Positions 50,702 through 60,759 are shown, numbered from the stretch's first letter. The stretch: DNA of 64,000 nucleotides from CAIJXB01 sp964439595 (GCA_964439595.1 CAYTOK010000007.1:34950-98949), one strand, 5' to 3'. Program-made: numbers and translations. The notes: generated from the letters alone by a model not told the origin.

Positions 50702-52183
50702 GTGATTGATTTAAACAGTAATTATCGAGCTGCGATAAACATCATGGAGTTGGAAAGACGCATAGCTAAAATCCATGGTGAAAGTCACTGGGCAGTACGT
50801 AACATATCTCTACTTCCTCTAGTCACTGCTTTAAGTGTTTTAGAGACAATTCGGTTGCTATCATCCGTGGTAGAGCCTTTTATAAAAGGATTGACAAATA
50901 TTTATTTGGGTCATTACGAGAGGGGCTTTTGGCAAATAGGTAAGTGTACTCTGTATAATTCTGTAGTTGTTATTCCTTCTTTGCTTTGTAGTTTTGTAAT
51001 TTTAACCAAATTCTTTTTTCGTGAAGCAGTGGGTTGTAGTAATTATTTTGAACCCGATAGGTGTAATTATTTTGGAAGTGATGGTCAAGTTGTTTATACT
51101 AAGGAGTATTATGGGCCGACATTAGGGATAGAGCTCGGGCTTTATAATTTAAAGAAGAGACTGGAGTGTTATGATCAGGGCTTTGTCCATAAGATTTGCG
51201 CAGAGCAACCCGTCGATTTTACAGCGACATGGGAAAAGCCCCTAGAGCATTTAAAACCGCTAGGAGTAGCGCAAAAAGTATCGAATTTTGTGAGCAATCC
51301 AATAAATGGACTGCTTTACTTTTTAAGCATTCCCATTGCTTATATCGCAAATTTTGCGGTCTTGCCTGTCTCTTATACATCATCTTATGTTGAATTTAAA
51401 GAGGCTCAGGAAACATGCAGTTTCTATCAGCCTTCAATTGCACGCTACGTAATTGCCACCCCAGATGGGGTTAAGCTACAAGTGAATTTATTAAAATCTA
51501 AAACAGCAAACGTAGAAGATGTGCCGACGGTGATCTGTTTTCAAGGAAATGGAACCTTAAGTGATGAAATAGCGCGTTATACTGCCTGGATTCAAAAAGA
51601 AACTGGATATAATGTGGTGACATTTGATTATCGCTCTGTAGGAGGTTCTACCGGGAATTTTAGTTCCACTGAAGATTTGTTGGTGGATGGCCACTCTGTT
51701 GTTCAGTGGGTTCATAACTATCTTCGAACTCCTTTAGATAAAATCCACTTTTATGGGCACTCCTTAGGAGGTGCGGTAGCAGCAGGAGTTCAAGCTTTAG
51801 ACCCTGATAGGCTGACAGGCCGTCATATTAATGTGTGCTCGCTGTCTTCTACAGATAGCTTCGTAGATAGTTGGTTTGGTCCCTGGATTGGGAAAAGAGC
51901 AGCTTCACTTCTTGCTAGTGTTATAAGACTTCAAGGATATGGTATTGATGCCGACAAAGCCTTTAAGTCTTTAAAAGGGGAAAGGTTCGTAATTTATCAT
52001 CCGAAGGATGGAGTTATACCCTGGGAGGCTAGTTTGCAAAAGGCTGTGCAGCATGATAATTATCTTGAATTAACGCCTATTCCCATGTATAGGAAGCTAT
52101 CGGACGACATGCACCACAATGCTTCCCTTGGGTGGCATCAGGGTGCTGAGCGGCGTATAGTCAAGGCTCTTCTGGGAACATAA
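50702..52183 (+). CDS. CHLPS/DUF818-like alpha/beta hydrolase
   Basis: 493 aa. The first 250 residues include several hydrophobic, membrane-like segments (LLPLVTALSVLETIRLLSSV, VVVIPSLLCSFVILTKFFF). The C-terminal part is an alpha/beta hydrolase: ICFQGNGTLSDEIARY, VVTFDYRSVGGSTG, nucleophile GHSLGGAVAAGVQ. The layout fits the chlamydia-specific CHLPS/DUF818 group, which I recall. Start: GTGGTG, with the second GTG (50702) better spaced from AAGAGG than the first (50699). Substrate unknown (lipid or peptide ester). Strong upstream promoter. Confidence 0.7.
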   Translation: MIDLNSNYRAAINIMELERRIAKIHGESHWAVRNISLLPLVTALSVLETIRLLSSVVEPFIKGLTNIYLGHYERGFWQIGKCTLYNSVVVIPSLLCSFVILTKFFFREAVGCSNYFEPDRCNYFGSDGQVVYTKEYYGPTLGIELGLYNLKKRLECYDQGFVHKICAEQPVDFTATWEKPLEHLKPLGVAQKVSNFVSNPINGLLYFLSIPIAYIANFAVLPVSYTSSYVEFKEAQETCSFYQPSIARYVIATPDGVKLQVNLLKSKTANVEDVPTVICFQGNGTLSDEIARYTAWIQKETGYNVVTFDYRSVGGSTGNFSSTEDLLVDGHSVVQWVHNYLRTPLDKIHFYGHSLGGAVAAGVQALDPDRLTGRHINVCSLSSTDSFVDSWFGPWIGKRAASLLASVIRLQGYGIDADKAFKSLKGERFVIYHPKDGVIPWEASLQKAVQHDNYLELTPIPMYRKLSDDMHHNASLGWHQGAERRIVKALLGT

Positions 52184-52367
52184 GATATATATTTTTTGTG
52201 AATTTTTGACTTAGCTCATATAACTTGTCCATACCTCACCTCCTTAAATGAGGTTATCGGATTGTATTACGAAAAAAACAACAAAAATATCGGAATGTAA
52301 TCCGATATAAATGGTAAATTGTTGAATTTTAAGTTGTTATGTATTTGAAAAAATAGCTTAGGAAGAG

Positions 52368-52400
52368 CCCCCCAGTCTTTTTAGAACACTAGGGGGCTTG
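52368..52400. terminator. bidirectional terminator between DUF818 gene and clpC
   Basis: Inverted repeat AGCCCCCcAGT / ACTAGGGGGCT with a T-rich loop, just beyond the clpC stop; followed by TGGTTTT on the plus strand. Confidence 0.65.
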
Positions 52401-52403
52401 GTT

Positions 52404-54920
52404 TTATGGGTTAGAGGATCCTACGGCTAGCTCCGGATGAACAGATTCTGCTGCTTGGAGCACAATCTTTTCGCCATCGTAGGTGGCTATCCAATTTCCC
52501 TCCTGGACCTGGTTTTTTAGAAGCATCTCTGCTAGTGGATCTTCTAGATATTGCTCTATAACTCGGCGAAGAGGACGAGCCCCCATTTCTGGTTGGAACC
52601 CTTTTTCTACAAGGAAGTTTTTAGCTTTGTCATCAAGCTCTAAAGTCATATTTTTTCTTGCTATGCGAGCTTTTACCTTGGCTACTTCTAATTCAATTAC
52701 TTGAAGTAGATGCGCTTTGTCTAGAGGATTGAAGATCGCAACTTCGTCGATTCTATTTAAGAACTCAGGTTTAAAAGCTTTTCTAATAGCTTCATTGATT
52801 TTCTTTTCCATGGCTGCTGTATCTAGCATGCCTTCTTTAGCAGAAAATCCTACTTCTGCTGACTTTTGAATCAAATCAGCGCCTAAATTGGATGTCATAA
52901 TTATAATCGTATTTTTGAAGTCAATTTTTCTTCCAAAGGAGTCCGTGAGTCTACCTTCTTCTAAAATTTGTAAAAGAAGGTGCATTACATCCGGATGGGC
53001 CTTTTCAATTTCATCGAAGAGGACAACAGAATAGGGTTTTTGCCTTACCTGTTCTGTAAGCTGGCCTCCTTCTTCATGGCCAACATATCCCGGAGGAGAC
53101 CCCGTCATTCTACTGATAGCAAATTTTTCCATATACTCAGACATGTCTACTTGGATAAGAGAGTGCTCTCCTCCAAACATCTGGATGGCAAGCTGTCTTG
53201 CCATGAGTGTTTTTCCAACTCCTGTTGGTCCTAAGAAAAGGAAAGCTCCGATAGGGCGGTTAGGGTCTTTAATATCGGCTCTACTTCTTCTAATAGCTCT
53301 ACAAATAGAGCTAAGAGCTTTGTCTTGTCCTATAATTTTCCCTTTAAGAAGTTCTTCCATTCTGAGGATTTTAGTAGTTTCCCCTTCAGTTAATCTGGTA
53401 AGAGGAATTCCTGTTTGTTTGGCAATAATAGCTGCAACTTCTTCTTCATCAACAATTACTTGCTGTTCTTCTTTTTTTGTTTCCCACTCAGCAATTAACT
53501 TTTGTAGAGATTCTCTAGAAGATTTTTCTTTATCACGTAAGTTTGCCGCTTTTTCATATTCTTGCTTTTTTATGGATTCTTCCTTAGCAATGCGCAGCTC
53601 TTCGATTTCAGCTTCAAACTTTGTGATATCTTGTGGCTGGTGCATCACTGCAATACGTGCTTTAGCTCCCGCTTCATCAATCAGGTCTATAGCTTTATCA
53701 GGGAGAAAGCGACCTGTGATATAACGATCTGAAAGGTAGACGGCGCTTTTAATGGCTTCATCAGTGTAAATGCATTTATGATGTTCTTCATATTTACTTT
53801 TAAGGCCCATAAGAATGCCATTAGACTCTTCTAAAGAAGGAGGTGCTACTAAGATTTTTTGAAATCTTCTTTCTAAGGCAGCATCTTTTTCTATGTGTTT
53901 TCTGTACTCATCAATAGTGGTAGCCCCGATGCATTGAATTTCCCCTCTAGATAGAGCTGGTTTCAAGATGTTAGAAGCATCAATGGCTCCTTCTGCAGCT
54001 CCAGCCCCTACGATAGTGTGCAATTCATCGATAAAAAGGAGAATATTGCCGTGTTTTTTTACTTCATCCATTACGGCTTTAATTCGCTCTTCAAACTGAC
54101 CTCTATATTTGGTTCCTGCAATCATAAGAGTAAGGTCAAGTGAGATTAGTTTTTTCTTAGAGAGGTGATCGGGGACTTCTCCCTTGACAATAGCCTGGGC
54201 AAGACCTTCTACGATGGCTGTTTTACCCACGCCGGCTTCTCCGATAAGCACCGGATTGTTTTTGCGTCTACGACAAAGGATCAAAATAAGTCTTTCAACT
54301 TCTTCTTTTCTTCCTATAACAGGGTCGAGCTTGCCTTCTTTGGAGAGCTCTGTTAAGTCATGTCCGTATGCTTTTAAGGCGGGCATTTTATCGGAGGTGG
54401 CACTGCTTTTTTCTTGCATCTTAGGACCTACCGAGCTTGGGGGTGCAGCGCTAGACATTCCCATCGGAGGTAGTTGTAAATTAAAAGTTTCTAATTCTTT
54501 GATGACTTCTTTGCGTATGTCTTTTAGGTTTACATTTAAATTTTCTATTATCTGCGCAGCTACCCCATCTGCTTGTTTTAATAAAGCTAGGAGTAGATGT
54601 TCTGTGCCTACGTAGTTATGGCCTAAAATAGTGGCTTCTTCATTAGCATATTCAAATGCTTTTTTTACTTTTCCAGTAAGAGCAGGGTCTCCATATACTT
54701 GGATCTCTGGACCGAATCCTACAACGCGCTCTACTTCTGCTCGCACAGTTTCATAGTCTAAATTTAGATTTCTTAGGACGTTAACCGCAATTCCTTGTCC
54801 AAGTTTTAGTAGTCCAAGTAAGACGTGTTCTGTTCCCAGGTAGTTGTGGTTAAGGCGTTGCGCCTCTTTTTTAGCAAGTTTAATGACTTGCTTGGCTCTA
54901 TTGGTGAACTTGTCAAACAT
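52404..54920 (-). CDS. clpC: ATP-dependent Clp protease ATP-binding subunit ClpC
   Basis: 838 aa. N-terminal double Clp repeat (FTNRAKQVIKLAKKEAQRLN, GTEHLLLALLKQADGVAAQI), first AAA+ domain with GEAGVGKTAIVEGLA and FIDELHTIVGAGAAEG, a UVR-type middle segment (EEHHKCIYTDEAIKSA ... KKQEYEKAANLRDKEKSSRE), second AAA+ domain with GPTGVGKTLMARQLA and VLFDEIEKAHPDV. Length and domain order match ClpC. It unfolds substrates for ClpP. Next to lplA-like and upstream of mnmA in the Chlamydia-like order. Start ATG with GGAA six bases upstream. Confidence 0.95.
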   Translation of the reverse strand: MFDKFTNRAKQVIKLAKKEAQRLNHNYLGTEHVLLGLLKLGQGIAVNVLRNLNLDYETVRAEVERVVGFGPEIQVYGDPALTGKVKKAFEYANEEATILGHNYVGTEHLLLALLKQADGVAAQIIENLNVNLKDIRKEVIKELETFNLQLPPMGMSSAAPPSSVGPKMQEKSSATSDKMPALKAYGHDLTELSKEGKLDPVIGRKEEVERLILILCRRRKNNPVLIGEAGVGKTAIVEGLAQAIVKGEVPDHLSKKKLISLDLTLMIAGTKYRGQFEERIKAVMDEVKKHGNILLFIDELHTIVGAGAAEGAIDASNILKPALSRGEIQCIGATTIDEYRKHIEKDAALERRFQKILVAPPSLEESNGILMGLKSKYEEHHKCIYTDEAIKSAVYLSDRYITGRFLPDKAIDLIDEAGAKARIAVMHQPQDITKFEAEIEELRIAKEESIKKQEYEKAANLRDKEKSSRESLQKLIAEWETKKEEQQVIVDEEEVAAIIAKQTGIPLTRLTEGETTKILRMEELLKGKIIGQDKALSSICRAIRRSRADIKDPNRPIGAFLFLGPTGVGKTLMARQLAIQMFGGEHSLIQVDMSEYMEKFAISRMTGSPPGYVGHEEGGQLTEQVRQKPYSVVLFDEIEKAHPDVMHLLLQILEEGRLTDSFGRKIDFKNTIIIMTSNLGADLIQKSAEVGFSAKEGMLDTAAMEKKINEAIRKAFKPEFLNRIDEVAIFNPLDKAHLLQVIELEVAKVKARIARKNMTLELDDKAKNFLVEKGFQPEMGARPLRRVIEQYLEDPLAEMLLKNQVQEGNWIATYDGEKIVLQAAESVHPELAVGSSNP

Positions 54921-55098
54921 AATTTTCCTTCGGTTAGCAGTGAGGGGACATGCACAAAGCTATTAGGCTCTTTTCTTCTGTTTTTACAAATTGCAGAATG
55001 AATATCAAGATCTTTTTTACGAGCATGATGACTTTTTTTTGTTTTACGCAAAAAGAAAAAAAAGTACCATTCCCCTTATTAAAAATAAAGGGGAGCCC

Positions 55099-55824
55099 AT
55101 GCATTGGAAATTTTTGCATACAAAGCAGGCCGAGGCTTCTGCTATTATGGAAAAAGACAAGAATATCTTAGAAACTTTGCACTTAGAAGAATCGCCTATC
55201 TTGCATACATATTCTTTTTTAGGAAAGTCGGCTACTTATGGTCATTTTTTAGAGCCCGCTGATTTTTTTGATTTAGACTCGGCAGCTAAAAGTGGACTTA
55301 TTTTGGCTAAAAGGCCCACGGGAGGTGGCGTTATTTTTCATCTTTGGGATTTAGCATTTTCTGTATTTATTCCTTCCACACACCCTGCATTTTCTCAAAA
55401 TACTTTAGAAAATTATGCCACAATTAATCGCCCAATCCTTTATGCTATAGAGGAATTTATGCAAAAAAGTGGGTTGACCCTAACTCCCGACGATGGAAAA
55501 TCTTTGGGGGTCGGATGTTCTCACTTTTGTATGGCAAAGCCGACGAAATATGATGTGCTTTTTGAGGGGAAGAAAGTAGCCGGCGCAGCGCAAAGAAAAA
55601 CAAAAAGTGGTTTTTTGCATCAAGGAAGCATTAGTTTATTAATGCCATCTAAGGAGTTTTTGGAGCCTATTTTACGTCCTGGACTTTCCGTAATTGAAGG
55701 GATGTTTGCTCATACATTTCCCCTTCTAGGGGAAAAGGGCTCCTTAAAGGAACTAGACCCGGCACGTCAAGAAATACAAGAATTGTTAAAAAAATATTTA
55801 CAAAGAGAGATCCATGAAAGATAG
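55099..55824 (+). CDS. lplA: lipoate-protein ligase family protein
   Basis: 241 aa from the ATG at 55099, which has AAGGGGAG just upstream. Biotin/lipoate ligase fold: AKRPTGGGVIFHLWDLAFSV (R-x-T-G-G-G...H-x-x-x-x), GKKVAGAAQRKTKSGFLHQG (lipoate-binding G-x-K-x-x-G-x-A-Q), and SISLLMPSKEF. It would attach lipoate to GcvH or 2-oxoacid dehydrogenases; gcvH lies in the same operon direction 4.6 kb downstream. In Chlamydia one lplA adjoins clpC, as here. Overlaps proS by 11 bp. Ligase versus transferase is not decided. Confidence 0.8.
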   Translation: MHWKFLHTKQAEASAIMEKDKNILETLHLEESPILHTYSFLGKSATYGHFLEPADFFDLDSAAKSGLILAKRPTGGGVIFHLWDLAFSVFIPSTHPAFSQNTLENYATINRPILYAIEEFMQKSGLTLTPDDGKSLGVGCSHFCMAKPTKYDVLFEGKKVAGAAQRKTKSGFLHQGSISLLMPSKEFLEPILRPGLSVIEGMFAHTFPLLGEKGSLKELDPARQEIQELLKKYLQREIHER

Positions 55825-57340
55825 TAAGGAAAAACACGCCATAGAACCGACCCGTAAAGAAAACTATCCGGAGTGGTATCAACAAATTATTAAAGCAGCT
55901 GATCTTGCAGAAAATTCTCCTGTGCGGGGTTGTATGGTTATTAAGCCCTTTGGTTATGCTGTTTGGGAGAACATACAACGTATCCTTGATGGAAAATTTA
56001 AGGCTACAGGGCATCAAAATGCGTATTTCCCCCTTTTTATTCCTTTAAGTTTTTTAGAAAAAGAAGCAGCCCATGTGGAAGGCTTTGCTAAGGAATGCGC
56101 GATTGTTACTCATCATAGATTAGAAAAAAATAGTGAAGGAAAACTTGTTCCTGCTGGGGAGTTAGAGGAGCCTCTTGTGGTTAGACCAACCTCTGAAACG
56201 ATTATTGGCGCTATGTTTGCTAAGTGGATTGTGTCTTATCGCGACTTGCCTTTACTTATCAATCAATGGGCTAATGTAGTCAGATGGGAGATGAGGACTC
56301 GTATGTTTCTTAGAACAGCGGAATTTTTGTGGCAAGAGGGACATACAGCTCACGCTACAGAACAAGAAGCTAGAAAAGAAACAAGGCTGATGCTTGATAT
56401 TTATGAAGAGTTTGTCAGGGATTACCTAGCCATTCCTGCTATTAAAGGAGAAAAAACAGAAACAGAAAGATTTCCGGGCGCTATTGCAACCTATACCATT
56501 GAAGCTATGATGCAAGATTGCAAAGCTTTGCAAGCGGGGACATCGCACTTTTTAGGACAAAATTTTGCTAAGGCTTCTGGAATTCAATTCCAAGATGAGG
56601 AGGGAGTACTTCAGCATGCTTGGACGACCTCTTGGGGTATGACTACACGTCTTATTGGAGCGATGATTATGGCACACAGTGATGACGACGGTTTAGTTTT
56701 ACCTCCTAAAATAGCTCCAACTCATGTAGTTGTTTTACCAATTCTTCATAAGGAAGAAACTAAAGAAGCTGTTCTTAAAGCTTGTCGAGCGATTGTTGAA
56801 GACTTACGTAAGGTTTCGTATGGAGGTCAACCTTTACAGGTGATTTTGGATGAAAGACCTTTGCGAGGCGGAGAGAAAATGTGGTCTTGGATTAAGAAAG
56901 GAATTCCTCTTAGGATAGAAATTGGACCTCGAGATGTGGAAAATGGAAAACTTTGTGTGAGTAGAAGAGACAGGCCCCATAAGGAAAATTTGTGTATTTC
57001 TCAAGAGGAATTAAAAGAAACTATTTGCGCTACTTTAGATCAAATACAACAATCTATTTATGATAAGGCTTTAGCTTTTAGAGAAAAGCATACTGTTAAA
57101 ATTGACTCTAAAGAAGAGTTCTATCAATTTTTTACTCCTGAAAATAGCGAAAAGCCGGAAATTCATGGAGGATTTGCTCTTTGTCATTGGAGTGGAGAAG
57201 CTGAAGTGGAAGAGCGTGTCAAAAAGGATTTGAATGTTACTATTCGGTGCATTCCTTTGGATATTCCAGAGGAAGAAGGTCTTTGTGTGATTACCGGAAA
57301 AAAAAGTAAGAGAAGAGTGATTTTTGCGAAGTCCTATTAA
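55814..57340 (+). CDS. proS: prolyl-tRNA synthetase, archaeal/eukaryote-type
   Basis: 508 aa. Class II aaRS motifs: motif 2 in RWEMRTRMFLRTAEFLWQEG, motif 3 in TSWGMTTRLIGAMIMAHSDD. The short form without the bacterial INS domain and with HATEQEARKETRLMLDIYEE is the archaeal/eukaryote-like ProS class. As I recall, Chlamydia trachomatis ProS is longer and bacterial-type, so this is a different form; check before relying on it. Sits between lplA-like and the PpiD-like gene, translationally coupled to the former. Confidence 0.88.
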   Translation: MKDSKEKHAIEPTRKENYPEWYQQIIKAADLAENSPVRGCMVIKPFGYAVWENIQRILDGKFKATGHQNAYFPLFIPLSFLEKEAAHVEGFAKECAIVTHHRLEKNSEGKLVPAGELEEPLVVRPTSETIIGAMFAKWIVSYRDLPLLINQWANVVRWEMRTRMFLRTAEFLWQEGHTAHATEQEARKETRLMLDIYEEFVRDYLAIPAIKGEKTETERFPGAIATYTIEAMMQDCKALQAGTSHFLGQNFAKASGIQFQDEEGVLQHAWTTSWGMTTRLIGAMIMAHSDDDGLVLPPKIAPTHVVVLPILHKEETKEAVLKACRAIVEDLRKVSYGGQPLQVILDERPLRGGEKMWSWIKKGIPLRIEIGPRDVENGKLCVSRRDRPHKENLCISQEELKETICATLDQIQQSIYDKALAFREKHTVKIDSKEEFYQFFTPENSEKPEIHGGFALCHWSGEAEVEERVKKDLNVTIRCIPLDIPEEEGLCVITGKKSKRRVIFAKSY

Positions 57341-57430
57341 GAGAATGTAGGAAATTTTTGAGTAGGTGGAAATCCCGTTCTCGGAGTAAGATTTCTTTTT
57401 TATTGGCTGTTATAGGGAGATGTAAATTTT

Positions 57431-59722
57431 ATGCTTACCTTTTTTCGTAAATACCAAAAGGGTTTTTTTATCGTTACTACCGGCGCTATTATTGTTTCTT
57501 TTCTCTTTTTTGGAGGGGCCGGAGCTATAGATAAAACCGTCAAAATAAAGGAGGAACCTTTATTTAAGGCCATCAATGGCTCTACGGTAACAAAACAAAA
57601 AGTGGAAAGAATGATGCAATTTATTTCTTTTAGCCACTTGGATTTTCTCGATGATCGTATTTCTTCTCCTAATTGGCTTAATGATGGTGTTCTAGAAAAA
57701 GAGTTTTTACAGTCGCCTCTTGGAGTCCTTTTAGCAGAGAAATTCATGCCACAAATTCAAGGAGAACTTGCCGCTGTAGTTAAGGAGGCTCGATTTTTTC
57801 ATCCTTATCGCCATCCAAGCGCTCCCTTTTTAACAGCTGAGGCTGTGTGGAGTCAGTTTTCTGCAGAAGGAGCGAAATATGCCTCCTTACTGCTTGGACA
57901 AGGCGATACAATTGATGCAAAAACTTTTGAAATTCTTAGCGCTGCTTGCTTAGAGCATAAATCATTCCCTTCTGTTTTTTTAAAGAGAGTTTTGCTCTAT
58001 CAAGAAAATCAAGATTCTCGCATTCGTCCAGATAGTGGGCTTCCTTATGCTGATGTATCGTTGCTTGGCCTGCACTCTTTAGAAAATTGGCTAGGTCCTA
58101 CATACATAAAAGCAGCAGCAGAAGTGATTTTAAACGGGAGCGTTTATGCTGAAAGTAAAGGATACTCTCTTTCTTTAGCGGAAGCTCGTATGGAACTCTT
58201 AAGTAATTTACAAGAAGCTGCAAAACGAGTTTCTAAAGAAGTTCCCTCTGCCGAGCTATACCCTTTATTTTTGCAGCAAGTGAGAAAAATGGGGATGGAA
58301 GAGATAGAGTGTGTTTCATTGTGGAGAGACATTTCTCTTTTTAGAAAGCTTTTTCGCTCTGTGACAATTGATCCAGCTTCTTTAGGAGACTTTTATGCGC
58401 ATGCAAAAAAACAGGCAATAATTGAACTATTTTCTTTGCCAGCACATCTGCAATTAAAAGACTTTTCTTCTTTGCTAAAATTGCAAATGTATATTCAAGC
58501 AGTTTCTTCTCCCAAGGCCTATAGAAGTGTATTGGGATTCCCTAAAGAGTTTTTATCGTTAGCAGAATTAGAGAAGAAAACTCCGGAACTTGTACGTAAA
58601 GAGTATGTTCTTGAATATGCAGAACTTGATGTAAGAAAAGCAGCTTCTCATATTGGACTTAAAGAAACGTGGAGCTGGGAAACTTCGGATAGCGGATGGG
58701 AACTTTTAAAGAAACAATTTCCAGAGCTTTCGAAACGAAATATTGCCTCTAAAGAAGAACGGTTTGCTGCTTTTGATCAACTAGATGATGCTGTGAGATT
58801 AGAAATAGATAAATTTTCTAGAGAAAAAATACTACTTTCAGATACTTCAAGAATAAAAGAGATGCTGCTCCAAACATCTCTTAGTCAAGGGGCTTTTTTG
58901 CTTAGTGTAAAGGGAGATGGACTTCCTTTTAAAAACATTAAAGATAAAAATCGTCTGATGGGCTTTCTAGAGAAGGGGAATCTGTTAGAAGAAGATCCTC
59001 TTTCTTTTTATACGGAAGACGGCATTCATTATTATAGAATTCATGTAATTAATAACTCTGCTGAGAAGAAAATATTGACATTTGCAGAAGCCGATGCCTG
59101 TGGATCTTTAGCGGAGATGCTTGATAAAAAATTAGAAGCTATTTATCCAGATGTTCGAAAGAAGGACTCTTTAGCATATATGCAAAAAGAGGGCGGATGG
59201 ATGCCGCTTTTTAAAGTAAAAGATAAAGTAGGTCTTGCCCTCTTCCCGGATCTGCTTAAGGCAATTCAAGAAGAATATTCTTCTTTTTACGGTAAGAGCA
59301 TTTCTCAAGAAGAAAAAAACTCTCCCTTGTTTTATGTCCAAAATAGGATGTTGGCTCCTTTAAGAGAGCAAAGAGAATTAGTGTCTATGAATCAAGCTGT
59401 GGAGAGCTTGTCTTCGGAATTAACTAAACAGTGGGACTTTGTTAAAGAGGTGCAAACTGAGTGGAAAAGTAAAAAAGAATTCTTTCCCACAGATGCTGCA
59501 TTTAACGTTTCTGAAGGGACGATATCTTCTATCACCCTTAATGGCTCGGGTAAAGGGTATTTTTATAGAATGCTTGGTCATCTAGAGGCGGAAGAGGCTC
59601 CTGCTGCGGAAGAAGAAGCTGCGATAGCGCCACTTCGCAAGCAAGCTAAGAGGAATCTTGCAGTGGATTTATTACATAACATAGACCAAAAAGGAGCTTG
59701 GAGTTTAGCGGATGAAGGCTGA
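57431..59722 (+). CDS. PpiD/SurA-like membrane-anchored foldase
   Basis: 763 aa. N-terminal TM anchor (KGFFIVTTGAIIVSFLFFGG) with a Lys/Arg start, then a SurA_N-like helical region starting LFKAINGSTVTKQKVERMM, and a long periplasmic helical body. Parvulin PPIase motifs are not clearly seen, so it may be an inactive PpiD homologue. PpiD is a membrane-anchored periplasmic chaperone near the Sec translocon. Overlaps the next gene by 11 bp; 90 bp after proS. Confidence 0.65.
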   Translation: MLTFFRKYQKGFFIVTTGAIIVSFLFFGGAGAIDKTVKIKEEPLFKAINGSTVTKQKVERMMQFISFSHLDFLDDRISSPNWLNDGVLEKEFLQSPLGVLLAEKFMPQIQGELAAVVKEARFFHPYRHPSAPFLTAEAVWSQFSAEGAKYASLLLGQGDTIDAKTFEILSAACLEHKSFPSVFLKRVLLYQENQDSRIRPDSGLPYADVSLLGLHSLENWLGPTYIKAAAEVILNGSVYAESKGYSLSLAEARMELLSNLQEAAKRVSKEVPSAELYPLFLQQVRKMGMEEIECVSLWRDISLFRKLFRSVTIDPASLGDFYAHAKKQAIIELFSLPAHLQLKDFSSLLKLQMYIQAVSSPKAYRSVLGFPKEFLSLAELEKKTPELVRKEYVLEYAELDVRKAASHIGLKETWSWETSDSGWELLKKQFPELSKRNIASKEERFAAFDQLDDAVRLEIDKFSREKILLSDTSRIKEMLLQTSLSQGAFLLSVKGDGLPFKNIKDKNRLMGFLEKGNLLEEDPLSFYTEDGIHYYRIHVINNSAEKKILTFAEADACGSLAEMLDKKLEAIYPDVRKKDSLAYMQKEGGWMPLFKVKDKVGLALFPDLLKAIQEEYSSFYGKSISQEEKNSPLFYVQNRMLAPLREQRELVSMNQAVESLSSELTKQWDFVKEVQTEWKSKKEFFPTDAAFNVSEGTISSITLNGSGKGYFYRMLGHLEAEEAPAAEEEAAIAPLRKQAKRNLAVDLLHNIDQKGAWSLADEG

Positions 59723-60365
59723 AGCTTTACTAGGAGAGATGGACTCACTGTATCCGGCTGATTTTTTTCTTTGTAGTGAGTCCATTCCTTACGCCAAAGA
59801 TAAGGCTGAGGCAATAAAGAAGGGGACAAAACATTTCTTGCCCGACTTTTCTTGTTTGCTTGCAGAAGAGAAATTTTCTGATGTTTCCCTTGCGTGGAAT
59901 GAAGATGGTCTAATGGGGTGTGTTTCTATAGAAAAACCCTTTGAAGCGTCTTTTTTTCCTGAATATACTAAGGGGGATTGCGTGGAGATTTTTATTGATA
60001 CAAGGGATAACAAAGAAATGAGTTTTGCCTCTTCTTTTTGTCACGTCTTTGTTTTCTTTGCTAAAGAGACTGATGGCGTTTTTGTAGAGGAGGTAACGCG
60101 GTTTCGAATGGAAGATACGCACCCTCTTTGTAATCCTGAAGATATTCATTTAGAAGCCACATTACAAAAAAGCAGTTACAAGCTTTTTTTCTCTCTCCCT
60201 AAAGAAGTTTTACATGGATATGATCCTTTGCAATTTTCTCGTTTAGGGTTTGCTTATAGGATCCATCGTTATAAGGGAGCAGCTGCTTATTTTCCGTTTT
60301 CTTCAAAAGCGTTTGATCCTTTGCAAAACCCAAGCCTTTGGGCTAGTCTTACATTAACTAAATAG
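59712..60365 (+). CDS. CBM9/DOMON-like domain protein
   Basis: 217 aa. Most of the length is one beta-sandwich reminiscent of CBM9-type carbohydrate-binding domains: VSLAWNEDGLMGCVSIEKPF, GDCVEIFIDTRDNKE (typical 'GD.vElfiDtrd' turn), then HVFVFFAKETDGVFVEEVTR and FAYRIHRYKGAAAYFPF. No signal peptide, so the location is uncertain. In Chlamydia a hypothetical gene occupies the analogous place next to gcvH (CT283 by memory). Overlaps the PpiD-like gene by 11 bp. Confidence 0.65.
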   Translation: MKAEALLGEMDSLYPADFFLCSESIPYAKDKAEAIKKGTKHFLPDFSCLLAEEKFSDVSLAWNEDGLMGCVSIEKPFEASFFPEYTKGDCVEIFIDTRDNKEMSFASSFCHVFVFFAKETDGVFVEEVTRFRMEDTHPLCNPEDIHLEATLQKSSYKLFFSLPKEVLHGYDPLQFSRLGFAYRIHRYKGAAAYFPFSSKAFDPLQNPSLWASLTLTK

Positions 60366-60378
60366 GGAGAGTTTGAAC

Positions 60379-60753
60379 ATGAGGTATACTCCTTCACATG
60401 AATGGATACGAACAGAAATTGAAATGGGACAAGAGATAAGTACCGTAGGTATTACTTCCTATGCAAGAGATGAACTAGGAGAGGTTGTGTATGTAGAGCT
60501 TCCTCTTATAGGGGATTTTATTGAGATGGGTGAGGAAGTGGCTGTTGTAGAGTCAACAAAAGCAGCGGTAGACATCTATTCTCCTGCAACAGGGGAGGTT
60601 ATAGCTGTAAATGAAGCTTTACCCGGAAATTTAGATTTACTAAATTCTTCTCCAGAAACTTTAGGTTGGCTATTCAAAATGAAAGTAGCAAACCAAAAAG
60701 ATGTCGAAGAGCTTTTAGGTAAAGAAGAATATTTACTTATGATTGGTTCTTAG
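60379..60753 (+). CDS. gcvH: glycine cleavage system H-like lipoyl carrier
   Basis: 124 aa from ATG 60379 (GGGAGA upstream; a TTG two codons earlier is possible). YTPSHEWIRTE start, GDFIEMGEEVAVVESTKAAV with the lipoylated Lys in VESTKAAVDIYSP, and the C-terminal ETLGWLFKMKV. No gcvP or gcvT gene lies in the window; in Chlamydia only the H protein is kept, so this may be a lipoyl carrier in another role (lipoate relay). Pairs with the lplA-like gene upstream. Confidence 0.88.
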   Translation: MRYTPSHEWIRTEIEMGQEISTVGITSYARDELGEVVYVELPLIGDFIEMGEEVAVVESTKAAVDIYSPATGEVIAVNEALPGNLDLLNSSPETLGWLFKMKVANQKDVEELLGKEEYLLMIGS

Positions 60754-60759
60754 AGTAAA

